Shown here: one piece after another, positions 1 through 7,639 of the stretch
Layout of the letters: every line of letters starts with the position of its first letter
Position numbering within the stretch: the stretch's first letter is position 1
From: Caldisericum sp.
Lineage (GTDB): Bacteria > Caldisericota > Caldisericia > Caldisericales > Caldisericaceae
Direction: 5' to 3'
DNA length: 34,073 nt
Assembly: GCA_022759145.1 (NCBI GenBank)
Contig: JAEMPV010000050.1
Location: forward strand, 15,619 to 49,691
Notes under the pieces: generated by a model
The model's input: the letters and a program-made list of their open reading frames with translations, nothing else
Told to the model about the DNA's origin: nothing
Database searches by the model: none
Made by a program: the position numbers and the translations under genes

Positions 1-1
1 A

Positions 2-352
2 GATAGACTTGTCCTCGTAACCGATGCAATTGAAGCAACAAACCTCAAAGATGGTATTTACAAACTCGGGAACTACGATGTATTTGTAAGCGATGGAACT
101 GCAAGGTTAAAAGACGGAACACTTGCGGGCTCTATTCTGACTATGGATAGAGGATTCAAGAACTTAGTTAAATTTGGTGATTTTTCTTTTGGTGATGCGG
201 TAGTATCTTCATCTCTACTTCCTTCAAGAAGCATTGGTGAAAAAATGCTTGGTGATATAAAAGTAGGCAAGTTTGCAAGTTTTGTATGTATGGATGAATC
301 GTTAAATGTTAAGAAAACAATTGTAAAAGGTAAAATTGTTTACGAGGGATAA
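2..352 (+). CDS. nagA: N-acetylglucosamine-6-phosphate deacetylase, C-terminal part
   Basis: The window opens inside this gene; only about 116 C-terminal codons are present, in the frame starting at base 2. The residues LVLVTDAIEATNLKDG and later AGSILTMDRGFKNLV match the end of the NagA amidohydrolase barrel: the Asp of the VTDA stretch is the family's catalytic acid, and the AGS-LTMD segment is a standard NagA signature. NagA removes acetate from GlcNAc-6-P to give glucosamine-6-P in the cytoplasm. The metal-binding N-terminal part lies outside the window. The stop is one base before the next ATG (354), and three peptidoglycan-peptide enzymes follow in the same direction, so the natural substrate is probably recycled murein sugar. 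The family assignment is firm; the recycling role is inferred from the neighbours. Confidence 0.88.
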   Translation, partial: DRLVLVTDAIEATNLKDGIYKLGNYDVFVSDGTARLKDGTLAGSILTMDRGFKNLVKFGDFSFGDAVVSSSLLPSRSIGEKMLGDIKVGKFASFVCMDESLNVKKTIVKGKIVYEG

Positions 353-353
353 T

Positions 354-1130
354 ATGTTTTTTGTGAATAAGCCTTACTCAAATATGTATTCAAAGCCATT
401 TGAAGGTGAGGTTATCTCTCAGGTTATAATGGGAGAAAAAGTTGAAGTTCTTGAGACGATTAATTCATTTGTAAAGATCCAGGCGTCCGATGGATATGTG
501 GGATATGTGAATGATGATGCAATAATAGAGGCAGAAGATGTTAAGGATATAGTTATTATAAAAGAACCGCTTGTTAATGCTTATTTTGAGCCATCAGTTA
601 AGTCTAAACTTGTTTATACACTCCCCATAGGAAGCATACTTATAAATGGTATGCGAAGAGAAAACGGCTACCATCTTGTAAAAAATTTTTCAGGAGATAA
701 TTTTTACATCCAGGAAAACACATTTATTGAAACACAATTTCCCTTTAGATACCAAAAACAAAATTGTAAAAATATTTTAAAAACTGCTCTACAATTTCTA
801 AATGTGCCATATTTTTGGGGTGGAAAAACTCCCTTTGGTTTTGACTGTTCTGGATTTGTTCAGACAGTTTTTGCTCTTAATGGTTATAATTTGAAAAGAG
901 ATGCCTATATGCAGGCTGAGATGGATATTTTTGGAACAGTTGATATAACTGATTTAAAGCCATGCGATTTAATTTTCTTTGGGAAGGATCGTATTAATCA
1001 TGTTGCTATATTCATAGGGGCAGATAGATTCATTCATGCAACAACCACTTATGTTCCAAAGGTGCAGATAAGTAAGTTGGATGAATTCTGGATCTCAAAA
1101 ATTGCTCTTATAAGGAGGCTCAATTGGTAA
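354..1130 (+). CDS. NlpC/P60 cysteine endopeptidase with two SH3-like domains (YkfC-like)
   Basis: 258 residues starting at ATG 354, one base after the nagA stop, with a GAGG site six bases upstream; an in-frame TTG at 336 lacks such a site. Residues about 9-57 and 64-127 look like two bacterial SH3 domains. Residues 138-258 form an NlpC/P60 domain with Cys165 in DCSG, His216 in NHVAIF and His228 in FIHA as the likely catalytic triad. There is no signal peptide or membrane segment, so the protein should be cytoplasmic, unlike secreted lytic NlpC/P60 enzymes. This layout matches YkfC-type gamma-D-glutamyl-L-diamino-acid endopeptidases, which cut L-Ala-gamma-D-Glu away from diaminopimelate in recycled tripeptides. 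Its position between nagA and an LD-carboxypeptidase supports that role. The family is certain; the exact substrate is inferred. Confidence 0.85.
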   Translation: MFFVNKPYSNMYSKPFEGEVISQVIMGEKVEVLETINSFVKIQASDGYVGYVNDDAIIEAEDVKDIVIIKEPLVNAYFEPSVKSKLVYTLPIGSILINGMRRENGYHLVKNFSGDNFYIQENTFIETQFPFRYQKQNCKNILKTALQFLNVPYFWGGKTPFGFDCSGFVQTVFALNGYNLKRDAYMQAEMDIFGTVDITDLKPCDLIFFGKDRINHVAIFIGADRFIHATTTYVPKVQISKLDEFWISKIALIRRLNW

Positions 1131-2038
1131 AAGCAGAGCATTTAAAGAGCGGCGACAGGGTTGCTGTTGTCTCTCTTGCAAGCACACCTTTTAAAGAAAA
1201 ATTTGATAGAGGGATTAAGTTTTTAAAGGATTACGGATTAGATGTTGTTATCGATGAACATATTTTCGATGAATATGGATATCTTGCAGGAAGTGACAAA
1301 ACAAGAGCAGATATTTTAAATGAATATTTCGGGGATAAATCTATCAAGGCAATTTTTTCTACCTGTGGCGGGTATGGGAGTGGACGAATTCTACCCTATC
1401 TTGATTTTGATATAATTTGTAAAAATCCAAAAATCTTTGTCGGATATTCAGATATAACTTCTCTACATCTTGCGCTTAATAAGAAATGCGGACTTATCAC
1501 TTTTTATGGACAGATGGTTGCAGTTGATCTTGGTAAAGACGAAAACTCTCATACGCTTATGCGCTATCTTATGGATAAGACTTTTACACCTATGTTTAAA
1601 TTCGATGCAATGAGACCTCTGAATAAGGGTATTGCAAGAGGAAAACTTTTTGGCGGTTGCCTTACGCTTGTAGATGCACTTATTGGAACTGAATTTGAAA
1701 TTGAAAGTAAAGATTCTATATTCTTTTTCGAAGAAGTTGAAGAGCATTTTCATGATATTGATAGAATGCTTTTACACCTGAAATTATCAAAAAAATTGGA
1801 AGAATTTAATGGATTTCTTGCAGGCGATATGGTTGATATAACTCAAAAGGATAAAAAAAGAGCAACGCTTACACTTGACGAGATTTATAAAGACTATTTA
1901 ATTGAAACAAACAAACCGGTTATTTCTAATTTTCCCTCAGGTCATGGCGAGGTTTTTGTTCCGCTTCCTTTGGGTGTATCAGTTGAACTAAATGCAGATG
2001 AGAATTATGTTAAGATTATCGAAGGGAGTGTCTCATAA
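1124..2038 (+). CDS. ldcA: Muramoyltetrapeptide LD-carboxypeptidase (peptidase S66)
   Basis: 304 residues. The start is a TTG at 1124 preceded at five bases by AAGGAGG (1112-1118), and it overlaps the previous gene by 7 bases, which implies translational coupling. S66 landmarks are FSTCGGYGSGRILPYLDFD (residues about 78-96), the nucleophile Ser109 in VGYSDITSL, an acidic stretch FFFEEVEEHFHDIDRML that should supply the catalytic Glu, and PSGHGE near residue 275 that supplies the His of the Ser-Glu-His triad. No signal peptide is seen, consistent with a cytoplasmic recycling enzyme. The reaction removes the terminal D-Ala from L-Ala-D-Glu-mDAP-D-Ala and leaves the tripeptide that the preceding endopeptidase can split. 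Microcin-immunity MccF proteins are in the same family, but the context favours LdcA. Confidence 0.9.
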   Translation: MVKAEHLKSGDRVAVVSLASTPFKEKFDRGIKFLKDYGLDVVIDEHIFDEYGYLAGSDKTRADILNEYFGDKSIKAIFSTCGGYGSGRILPYLDFDIICKNPKIFVGYSDITSLHLALNKKCGLITFYGQMVAVDLGKDENSHTLMRYLMDKTFTPMFKFDAMRPLNKGIARGKLFGGCLTLVDALIGTEFEIESKDSIFFFEEVEEHFHDIDRMLLHLKLSKKLEEFNGFLAGDMVDITQKDKKRATLTLDEIYKDYLIETNKPVISNFPSGHGEVFVPLPLGVSVELNADENYVKIIEGSVS

Positions 2039-3319
2039 ATGGGCTTAGAAAATGAATATTTTGAAATACTTAATGGAAAATACTTTTTTTCAAAGGTTGA
2101 CCTATTAGAACTTGCAGAAACATATGGAACGCCTCTTTATGTGATATCAAAAGAGAAAATAGAGAAAAATATTGATGAGTTTACGATTGCACTAAAGAAT
2201 AATTTTAAAGAAGCGCACATTGCATATGCAAGTAAAGCGTTTTCAACAAAGGAAATTTACCGCATTCTTCTTGAGAATGGTCTTTATGCTGATACTGTAT
2301 CGATGGGTGAAATCTTGACTGCAAAGTCTGTTGATTTTCCGTTTGAGAAGCTCTTTTTCCATGGTAATGCAAAAACTGACGAAGACCTCGAATTTGCAAT
2401 AGTTAATGGAGTTAATATTGTCGTTGATAATGAGAGTGAGTTCAATTCAATTATAAGAATTGCTGAAAAAACTAATAAAATCGCAAAAATTCTCTTCAGG
2501 ATTAAGCCAGAGGTCGAGGCTCAAACACACTCCTATATCATAACAGGTCATAAACTTTCTAAGTTTGGTTTGGATTTGTTAAAAGCTTATAACCTTGTAG
2601 AAGTTGCTTTAAAAACAAAAAGAATAAACTTTTTAGGGTTCCATTATCATATTGGTTCTCAGATTTTTGATATTAACGCCTTTAAGGCTTCATCAGAGGT
2701 CGTTTCATCATTTTTAAGGACATTTAAGGAAAAATTTGGCTTTCTTCCCTCGTATTTAAGTGCTGGTGGTGGTTTTGCAGTTAGATATACTGAAAATGAC
2801 CCTGTTGTTGACAAAAACGCATACATCTCTTCTATAAGAGATGGACTACAGAGGTACTTAACTAAGTCTGAAATTGATTCTATGGTTATTTTTATTGAAC
2901 CAGGGAGGGCTATTGTTGGCGATGCAGGTATAATTCTCTATCGAGTTGTAAGGAAAAAGAATGTCGAGGGAAATAAATATCTTTTTGTTGATGGCGGAAT
3001 GGGTGATAATATAAGACCTCCACTATACGATGCAAAATACACAGTTACAAATGTATCTAAGTTAGCTGGAGAAAGAGAAATTTATTCTGTTTTCGGGAAA
3101 TATTGCGAGTCTGGTGATATTGTTGCAACATCAGTAGAACTGCCAAATACAGAAGAAGGGGATATCCTTGCAGTCCTTACTGCTGGAGCTTATACATACT
3201 CGATGGCAAGTAATTACAATAGATTCCCCCGACCAGGAGTTGTTATGGTCGAGAGAGGCTCGCACAAACCTATTGTAAGAAGGGAATCTTATGAGGATGT
3301 TTTGAAATTTGATTTATAA
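2039..3319 (+). CDS. lysA: Diaminopimelate decarboxylase
   Basis: 426 residues, the normal length for LysA. The ATG directly follows the ldcA stop, with GGGAG just upstream. Fold type III PLP enzyme: Lys66 in YASKAF is the internal aldimine lysine, HYHIGSQ (202-208) and GGGFAVRY (243-250) shape the PLP phosphate site, EPGR (287-290) is the C-terminal PLP-domain motif, and CESGD (356-360) carries the inter-subunit cysteine of the active site. It decarboxylates meso-diaminopimelate to L-lysine. LysA is usually biosynthetic, but here it is the last gene of a muropeptide-degradation operon, so it may also use DAP released from recycled peptide. No lysine riboswitch is possible at this internal position, so control should follow the operon. 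Its stop lies three bases from the convergent epimerase gene. Confidence 0.93.
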   Translation: MGLENEYFEILNGKYFFSKVDLLELAETYGTPLYVISKEKIEKNIDEFTIALKNNFKEAHIAYASKAFSTKEIYRILLENGLYADTVSMGEILTAKSVDFPFEKLFFHGNAKTDEDLEFAIVNGVNIVVDNESEFNSIIRIAEKTNKIAKILFRIKPEVEAQTHSYIITGHKLSKFGLDLLKAYNLVEVALKTKRINFLGFHYHIGSQIFDINAFKASSEVVSSFLRTFKEKFGFLPSYLSAGGGFAVRYTENDPVVDKNAYISSIRDGLQRYLTKSEIDSMVIFIEPGRAIVGDAGIILYRVVRKKNVEGNKYLFVDGGMGDNIRPPLYDAKYTVTNVSKLAGEREIYSVFGKYCESGDIVATSVELPNTEEGDILAVLTAGAYTYSMASNYNRFPRPGVVMVERGSHKPIVRRESYEDVLKFDL

Positions 3320-3322
3320 TTT

Positions 3323-4354
3323 TTATTCAACTCTGTAAAATGGTTTCTCTATAATAAAGTCTCCTTTAAATTCTTTTTCATCTAAAAGAAATATTGTATC
3401 AAGGTCAAAGTATTTAAAACCTCCCAGTCCCAATGCAAGGTGAACGCTCTGTGTAATGCCTGTGCTTGTTTCAGCCATTGCACCTATCATAAGCCCTATA
3501 TTTTTTGCCTTTGCTATCTCTGAAATTGTGATTGCGTGAGATATGCCAGATTTCATGATTTTAATATTGAAAAAATCAACAGCCTCTTCCTTTATTAATC
3601 TCAGAGCATCGTAAGGAGTTTTTATGCTTTCATCTGCCGCAACTGGAAAATCTGAATGAAATCTCACATATTTTAGGCCCTCGAAGTCATCAAATCTAAC
3701 GGGTTGTTCAAAAATTGCAACATCTATCCCCTGCTTATACATCTCTTTAATGAAAAACACAGCTTCTTTTGGTGTATAACCCATATTTGCATCGATTATG
3801 AAGCGCATTCCACTTTTTAGTTTTGCTATTTCAGTCATTGCTTTGATATCTTCTTTAAGATTTTCTCCAACCTTTACCTTCATTATTCTAAAGCCTTCAT
3901 CTATAATTTCTTTTGCCTCTTCAAGGCGCTCTTCAAGGCTTCCAATACTTACAGTTTTGTCTGTTTCAAGTTTTGTTTCGCTACCTCCAAGAAGTTTGTA
4001 AGGTTTTATCCCTAATTCTTTTGAATATGCGTCTAAAATTGCAAATTCAATGCCTGCCCTTAAACTTGGGGTGCTTAAAAGTTTTGATGTTTTTTCAAAA
4101 ATTGCCCTATACCTTGATACATCAAGTCCTTTTAAAAAATCATTTAAAAAACCTTCCATTGCAAGCAATGAATTTACAACCTCGCCATTAACTCGAAAGG
4201 AAGGAGAAGCCTCTCCCAAGCCAACAATTCCGTTGTCGAGTGTTATTTTGCAGGTTATGTTCGTTGCAACTGTTTGAACACTATTTGTGACATGAAATGG
4301 CCTTTTAAAAGGCGTTTCGGTTTTTTCAAGTTTTATGTTTGCTATTTTTCCCAT
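3323..4354 (-). CDS. Dipeptide epimerase (L-Ala-D/L-Glu epimerase type, enolase superfamily)
   Basis: 343 residues on the minus strand, with GGAGG six bases before the ATG. Muconate-lactonizing subgroup residues are all present: Lys159 and Lys161 in KVKVG, metal ligands Asp188 (DANMGY), Glu216 (EQP) and Asp241 (ADES), and the opposite base Lys265 in NIKIMKSG. Spacing agrees with characterised Ala-Glu epimerases. The enzyme interconverts L-Ala-D-Glu and L-Ala-L-Glu, so ordinary peptidases can then release L-Glu. It would complete the pathway encoded by the facing operon but is the last gene after argH (19-base gap) on the arginine strand. Some thermophile relatives prefer other dipeptides, so substrate preference is not proven by sequence. 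The 3' end is 3 bases from lysA, with no visible terminator. Confidence 0.85.
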   Translation of the reverse strand: MGKIANIKLEKTETPFKRPFHVTNSVQTVATNITCKITLDNGIVGLGEASPSFRVNGEVVNSLLAMEGFLNDFLKGLDVSRYRAIFEKTSKLLSTPSLRAGIEFAILDAYSKELGIKPYKLLGGSETKLETDKTVSIGSLEERLEEAKEIIDEGFRIMKVKVGENLKEDIKAMTEIAKLKSGMRFIIDANMGYTPKEAVFFIKEMYKQGIDVAIFEQPVRFDDFEGLKYVRFHSDFPVAADESIKTPYDALRLIKEEAVDFFNIKIMKSGISHAITISEIAKAKNIGLMIGAMAETSTGITQSVHLALGLGGFKYFDLDTIFLLDEKEFKGDFIIEKPFYRVE

Positions 4355-4373
4355 TTTCTACCTCCATAACTAA

Positions 4374-5558
4374 TTATAACTGTTTTTCAATTTTTCTTTT
4401 CTCGTTTTTATAAGCTTCTCTAAAAGGAATACCACTTTTAATAGATTCATTAACTCTTTCAACTGCCCTCATTTCATCTGTAATGAGTTTTTGAGCCCTA
4501 TTCTTATCTATGCTAATGTGCTTTAAGGCATAGGAAAAGGTGTCTATTGTCGATTCCGCTGTGTCGATTATTTCTAAGATAGCCTCTTTTGTAAGCTGGA
4601 GATCCCTGTGGTATCCAGAAATGAGGTTTGAAGGTAACATTCTGAGCATTAACTCTAATGAAATTACTTTGTTGTAATTTGCTCTTGCAATTTCGAATAC
4701 ATCTGGATTAAACTTGTTTGGCATCATTGAACTTCCGGTTGTTATCTGTTTATCCAATTTTACGAAACCAAAATCTTCTTCCGAAAATAAAATTATGTCG
4801 CTTGAGAGTTTGTTTATGTCAAAAAGGATCATAGAAAGAGCGAATGCAATTGCACTTTCAAACTTTCCTCTGCTATTCTGGACATAAAGTGGATTTTCCT
4901 GAATCCTTTTGAATTTGAGTTCTTTTTGTGTAATAGTTCTATCTACTTTAATATTGGGAACACCATATCCTGCGCCACTTCCAAGAGGGTTTTGGTCGAT
5001 TAGATACTCTATGCTTTTAAATACCTTTAAATCGTCCTCTAAACTTTCTATAAAGCTCCCAAGCCATACATCCACTGTTGTTGGAGTTGCTTTTCTGTAA
5101 TGTGTAAAACCGGGAATCTCTACATCTCCATACTCTTTTCTAAGTGTTTTAAGAGTTTTTATGAGTTTTCTTGCTTGTAATTTTATTCTTTTAAGTGAGT
5201 CTTTGTAATAGAGCCTCAAAGCAGTTACAACCTGATCATTTCTTGACCTTGCTGTGTGAACTTTTTTACCGATGTCTCCCAATTTTCTTACAAGGTAATT
5301 TTCAATTTTTGTATGGCTGTCCTCCTCGCTTTTCGATATTTTTATCTGTTTTTTAGATAAGAGTTCGTTAAGTGCTTTAATTATTTTTTCCTTTTCATCT
5401 TCATTGAGTATTCCAATTTCTTTTAGCATTTTTACATGCGCAATTGTTCCGATAATGTCGTATTTTATGAGTCGTTCATCAAGTTTGTTGTCTTTTCCAA
5501 CGGTAAAATTAAGGATTTTTTTCGAAATATCTTTATTTGTTTCCCAGAGTCTTCCCAT
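4374..5558 (-). CDS. argH: Argininosuccinate lyase (short form)
   Basis: 394 residues, noticeably shorter than the roughly 450-470 usual for ArgH. Fumarase/aspartase superfamily landmarks are EEDSHTKIE (79-87), HTARSRNDQ (101-109), [11 protein letters not shown] (150-160, with the conserved His153) and the signature [11 protein letters not shown] (275-285) holding the catalytic serine loop. The protein ends about 15 residues after GIPFREAY, so most of the small C-terminal helical domain is absent. The ordinary stop at 4374-4376, with the next gene starting 19 bases later, gives no sign of a frameshift. It cleaves argininosuccinate to arginine and fumarate. The proposed ATG lies 26 bases inside the 3' end of argG; its Shine-Dalgarno (GGAG about 12 bases away) is weak, so coupling to argG translation is likely. 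Confidence 0.9.
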   Translation of the reverse strand: MGRLWETNKDISKKILNFTVGKDNKLDERLIKYDIIGTIAHVKMLKEIGILNEDEKEKIIKALNELLSKKQIKISKSEEDSHTKIENYLVRKLGDIGKKVHTARSRNDQVVTALRLYYKDSLKRIKLQARKLIKTLKTLRKEYGDVEIPGFTHYRKATPTTVDVWLGSFIESLEDDLKVFKSIEYLIDQNPLGSGAGYGVPNIKVDRTITQKELKFKRIQENPLYVQNSRGKFESAIAFALSMILFDINKLSSDIILFSEEDFGFVKLDKQITTGSSMMPNKFNPDVFEIARANYNKVISLELMLRMLPSNLISGYHRDLQLTKEAILEIIDTAESTIDTFSYALKHISIDKNRAQKLITDEMRAVERVNESIKSGIPFREAYKNEKRKIEKQL

Positions 5559-6804
5559 AGAGTTTCTTTCTCCAATCGTATGGATTATTTTTTCTCAAAA
5601 CAACTGCGTGTGCCTTTAGCCTAATTGCGTTTATGTTAATGAAGCCTTTTGAATCTTCTGGGCTAAAGTTTTCTATTGAGTCCATACTTGCAATTTCTTT
5701 ATCATACAACGAGGTTTTTGATTCTCTTGCAATTGGAATTACATTGCCCTTGTAGATGCTCAATGTTACTTTTCCATCAATTGCTTCTTGAGATTTTTTG
5801 ATGGCAGCAAATATGAAGTCCATTTCTGGAGAAAACCAAAAGCCATTATAAATGAGTTCAGAGAACTTGACAGAAAGCATATCTCTCAGGTGCATCACCT
5901 CTTTATCCATTGCTATACCTTCGAGATCTCGATGTGCAGTCCATAGAATTGTCGCTCCTGGTGTCTCGTAAACACCTCTTGACTTAATTCCTATGAATCT
6001 ATTTTCTACCATATCAACCCTTCCAACGCCATTTTCCTTTCCAATTTCGTTTAAATACATAAAGAGTTCGAGTGGATCTTTCTTCACAGTCCCATCATTT
6101 TTGTTTACGACTTTTGTTGGTAATCCATCTTTAAAATGGATTTCAAGAATTGTTTCTTCGTCTTTTGCATCTTTAATTGATTTAGTTTTTGAAAATACAT
6201 ATTCTGGAGGAGGTGTTTCTGGATCTTCAAGAATTCCTGCTTCGTGACTTATATGCATAAGATTTTCATCCTCCGAGAATGGCTTTTCTTGAGAGGCTTT
6301 TATGGGGATTCCATGTTCTTTTGCAAATTTAATTAAATCAGACCTTCCTTTGAATTGTTTTAGAAATTCTGGGTCTTTCCATGGTGATATTACCTTAATA
6401 GATGGATTTAACGCATAATATGTCAACTCAAAACGGACTTGGTCGTTTCCCTTGCCCGTCGCCCCATGCGCTACATATGGTGCATTTTCTAACTCTGCAA
6501 TTTCAATTTGTTTTTGTGCTATAAGAGGACGTGCAAGAGAAGTGCCCAAAAGGTATCTTCCTTCATAAATTGCATTTCCCATTAGTGCAGGGAATATGAA
6601 CTCCGTTACAAATCTTCTCTTCAAATCTTCAACATAAACTTTTGATGCGCCTGTTTTCAGTGCCTTTTCCTTTACTTCCTCAAAGTTTTCTTCTTGTCCA
6701 ACATCAGCAACATAGGCAATAACTTCAAAACCATTCATTGAAAGATACTTTAAAATTACCGAGGTGTCAAGCCCTCCACTGTAGGCTAAAACTACCTTTT
6801 CCAT
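5533..6804 (-). CDS. argG: Argininosuccinate synthase
   Basis: 423 residues. The N-terminal ATP-pyrophosphatase P-loop [10 protein letters not shown] (residues 8-17) and the [19 protein letters not shown] signature identify ArgG. Slightly longer than the typical 400 residues because of a tail after the core, part of which overlaps argH by 26 bases. The enzyme condenses citrulline with aspartate using ATP, and the product is cleaved by ArgH next door. The start ATG at 6804 has a strong AAGGAGG (6811-6817) six bases upstream, and that Shine-Dalgarno overlaps the argR stop codon, so argR and argG are surely one transcript. No other arginine biosynthesis genes are in the window, so carbamoyl-phosphate and ornithine steps must lie elsewhere or be absent. 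Confidence 0.95.
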   Translation of the reverse strand: MEKVVLAYSGGLDTSVILKYLSMNGFEVIAYVADVGQEENFEEVKEKALKTGASKVYVEDLKRRFVTEFIFPALMGNAIYEGRYLLGTSLARPLIAQKQIEIAELENAPYVAHGATGKGNDQVRFELTYYALNPSIKVISPWKDPEFLKQFKGRSDLIKFAKEHGIPIKASQEKPFSEDENLMHISHEAGILEDPETPPPEYVFSKTKSIKDAKDEETILEIHFKDGLPTKVVNKNDGTVKKDPLELFMYLNEIGKENGVGRVDMVENRFIGIKSRGVYETPGATILWTAHRDLEGIAMDKEVMHLRDMLSVKFSELIYNGFWFSPEMDFIFAAIKKSQEAIDGKVTLSIYKGNVIPIARESKTSLYDKEIASMDSIENFSPEDSKGFININAIRLKAHAVVLRKNNPYDWRKKLYGKTLGNK

Positions 6805-6815
6805 TTTTTGCCTCC

Positions 6816-7262
6816 TTAAATGTATGATTTGAATTTTTCAATAACTTCCTGTGTTTTCTCTTTTCTTGTTACTACAAGAATTGTGTCGTCACCTGCTACT
6901 GTTCCCACAACTCCTTCAATATGCATGCTGTCGATGATGTTTGCAACACCACTTGCATTACCTGGAGAAGTAAAAATTAGAATCAAATTTTCTTCTGAGT
7001 CAATTCCCTTCACGAAGTTCTTAAATGCAATTTTTAGGCTACTCCCCAGATTTTCCTTTTCTTCTTTAAGAATTGTGTAATAAAATCCATTTTCATCTCT
7101 AACCTTTACAACATTTAGTTTTTTGAAATCTCTTGCAATTGTTGCTTGTGTTACTTTTATGTGATTTCTTAAAAGTAGTTCCTGGAGTTCTTTTTCACTT
7201 TTTACTTTTTCTCTCTGTAAAATTTCCCGTATAAGCCTTAATCTTTTTTCATAATTTTTCAT
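6816..7262 (-). CDS. argR: Arginine repressor ArgR
   Basis: 148 residues from ATG 7262, which has AAGGAGA (7268-7274) five bases upstream; a longer reading frame to 7346 would place the start upstream of the promoter and is rejected. Residues 1-70 form the winged-helix DNA-binding domain ([18 protein letters not shown]). Residues 75-148 form the arginine-binding oligomerisation domain with [11 protein letters not shown] and [12 protein letters not shown], where the GDD acids contact arginine in known ArgR hexamers. It is the first gene of argR-argG-argH-epimerase, so it probably represses its own operon when arginine is plentiful. The candidate operator covers its -10 element (separate entry). 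Confidence 0.94.
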   Translation of the reverse strand: MKNYEKRLRLIREILQREKVKSEKELQELLLRNHIKVTQATIARDFKKLNVVKVRDENGFYYTILKEEKENLGSSLKIAFKNFVKGIDSEENLILIFTSPGNASGVANIIDSMHIEGVVGTVAGDDTILVVTRKEKTQEVIEKFKSYI

Positions 7263-7639
7263 TTTAGTCTCCTTATATGCATAATTATACATTTTTATTT
7301 TGAAAGTCAATACCTTTTTATGCAGTATTTTAAGGTTTAATAGCAAACAATATTTATGTATGCTGTTTTATATCGTAATTTGTGAAACTTTATTAACAAA
7401 TTTGCTTTATGTTTCAAGAATGACTTAAATACTTACTTCGAACCACCCATTTTCTTGTGTTTTAAGGGTCATCTAAATAAATTTTTGGGGTAAAGTACTA
7501 TAGAACAAAATTTCGCTTAACTATGCGTAATTTTATGCAAGTTTTTTAAAGCCCTCATTCTAACTTCGTTTTATGGCAATAAAATAAATATTTATGCTTT
7601 TAATTTTTTTGTGATAAAATATCCATGGAAGGAGGTAGG
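7263..7639. other. Intergenic region between divergent argR and pckG
   Basis: About 377 bases without a credible gene. The left end holds the argR promoter/operator. An imperfect palindrome TGCGTAATTTTATGCA (7524-7539) resembles the argR operator, but its half-site spacing differs by two bases. Near the right end, TTTATG (7591-7596) with TAAAAT (7615-7620) at 18 bases could be the pckG promoter, giving a very short leader. The central part (about 7340-7500) is AT-rich; I see no hairpin, riboswitch or small ORF with a ribosome site there. Confidence 0.4.
7277..7310 (-). promoter_or_regulatory. argR operon promoter with candidate ArgR operator on the -10 box
   Basis: Read on the minus strand: TTGACT (7310-7305), 15-base spacer, TATAAT (7289-7284). 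The near-palindrome ATGCATAATTATACAT (7277-7292; 7 of 8 base pairs symmetric) covers the -10 box and resembles the AT-rich ARG boxes of other bacteria (a TGnATA half-site and its mirror). Transcription would begin near 7277, just before the Shine-Dalgarno. The spacer is shorter than the ideal 17 bases, which may mark a weak or regulated promoter. The promoter is seen; the operator is inferred from palindrome and position. Confidence 0.5.

Noticed and set aside
336-353. Upstream TTG start for the NlpC/P60 gene
   Set aside because: It lies inside nagA and lacks a Shine-Dalgarno; ATG 354 has GAGG at proper distance.
7263-7346. N-terminal extension of ArgR by 28 residues
   Set aside because: It would run through the promoter and operator; ATG 7262 has a good ribosome site and gives the standard 148-residue protein.
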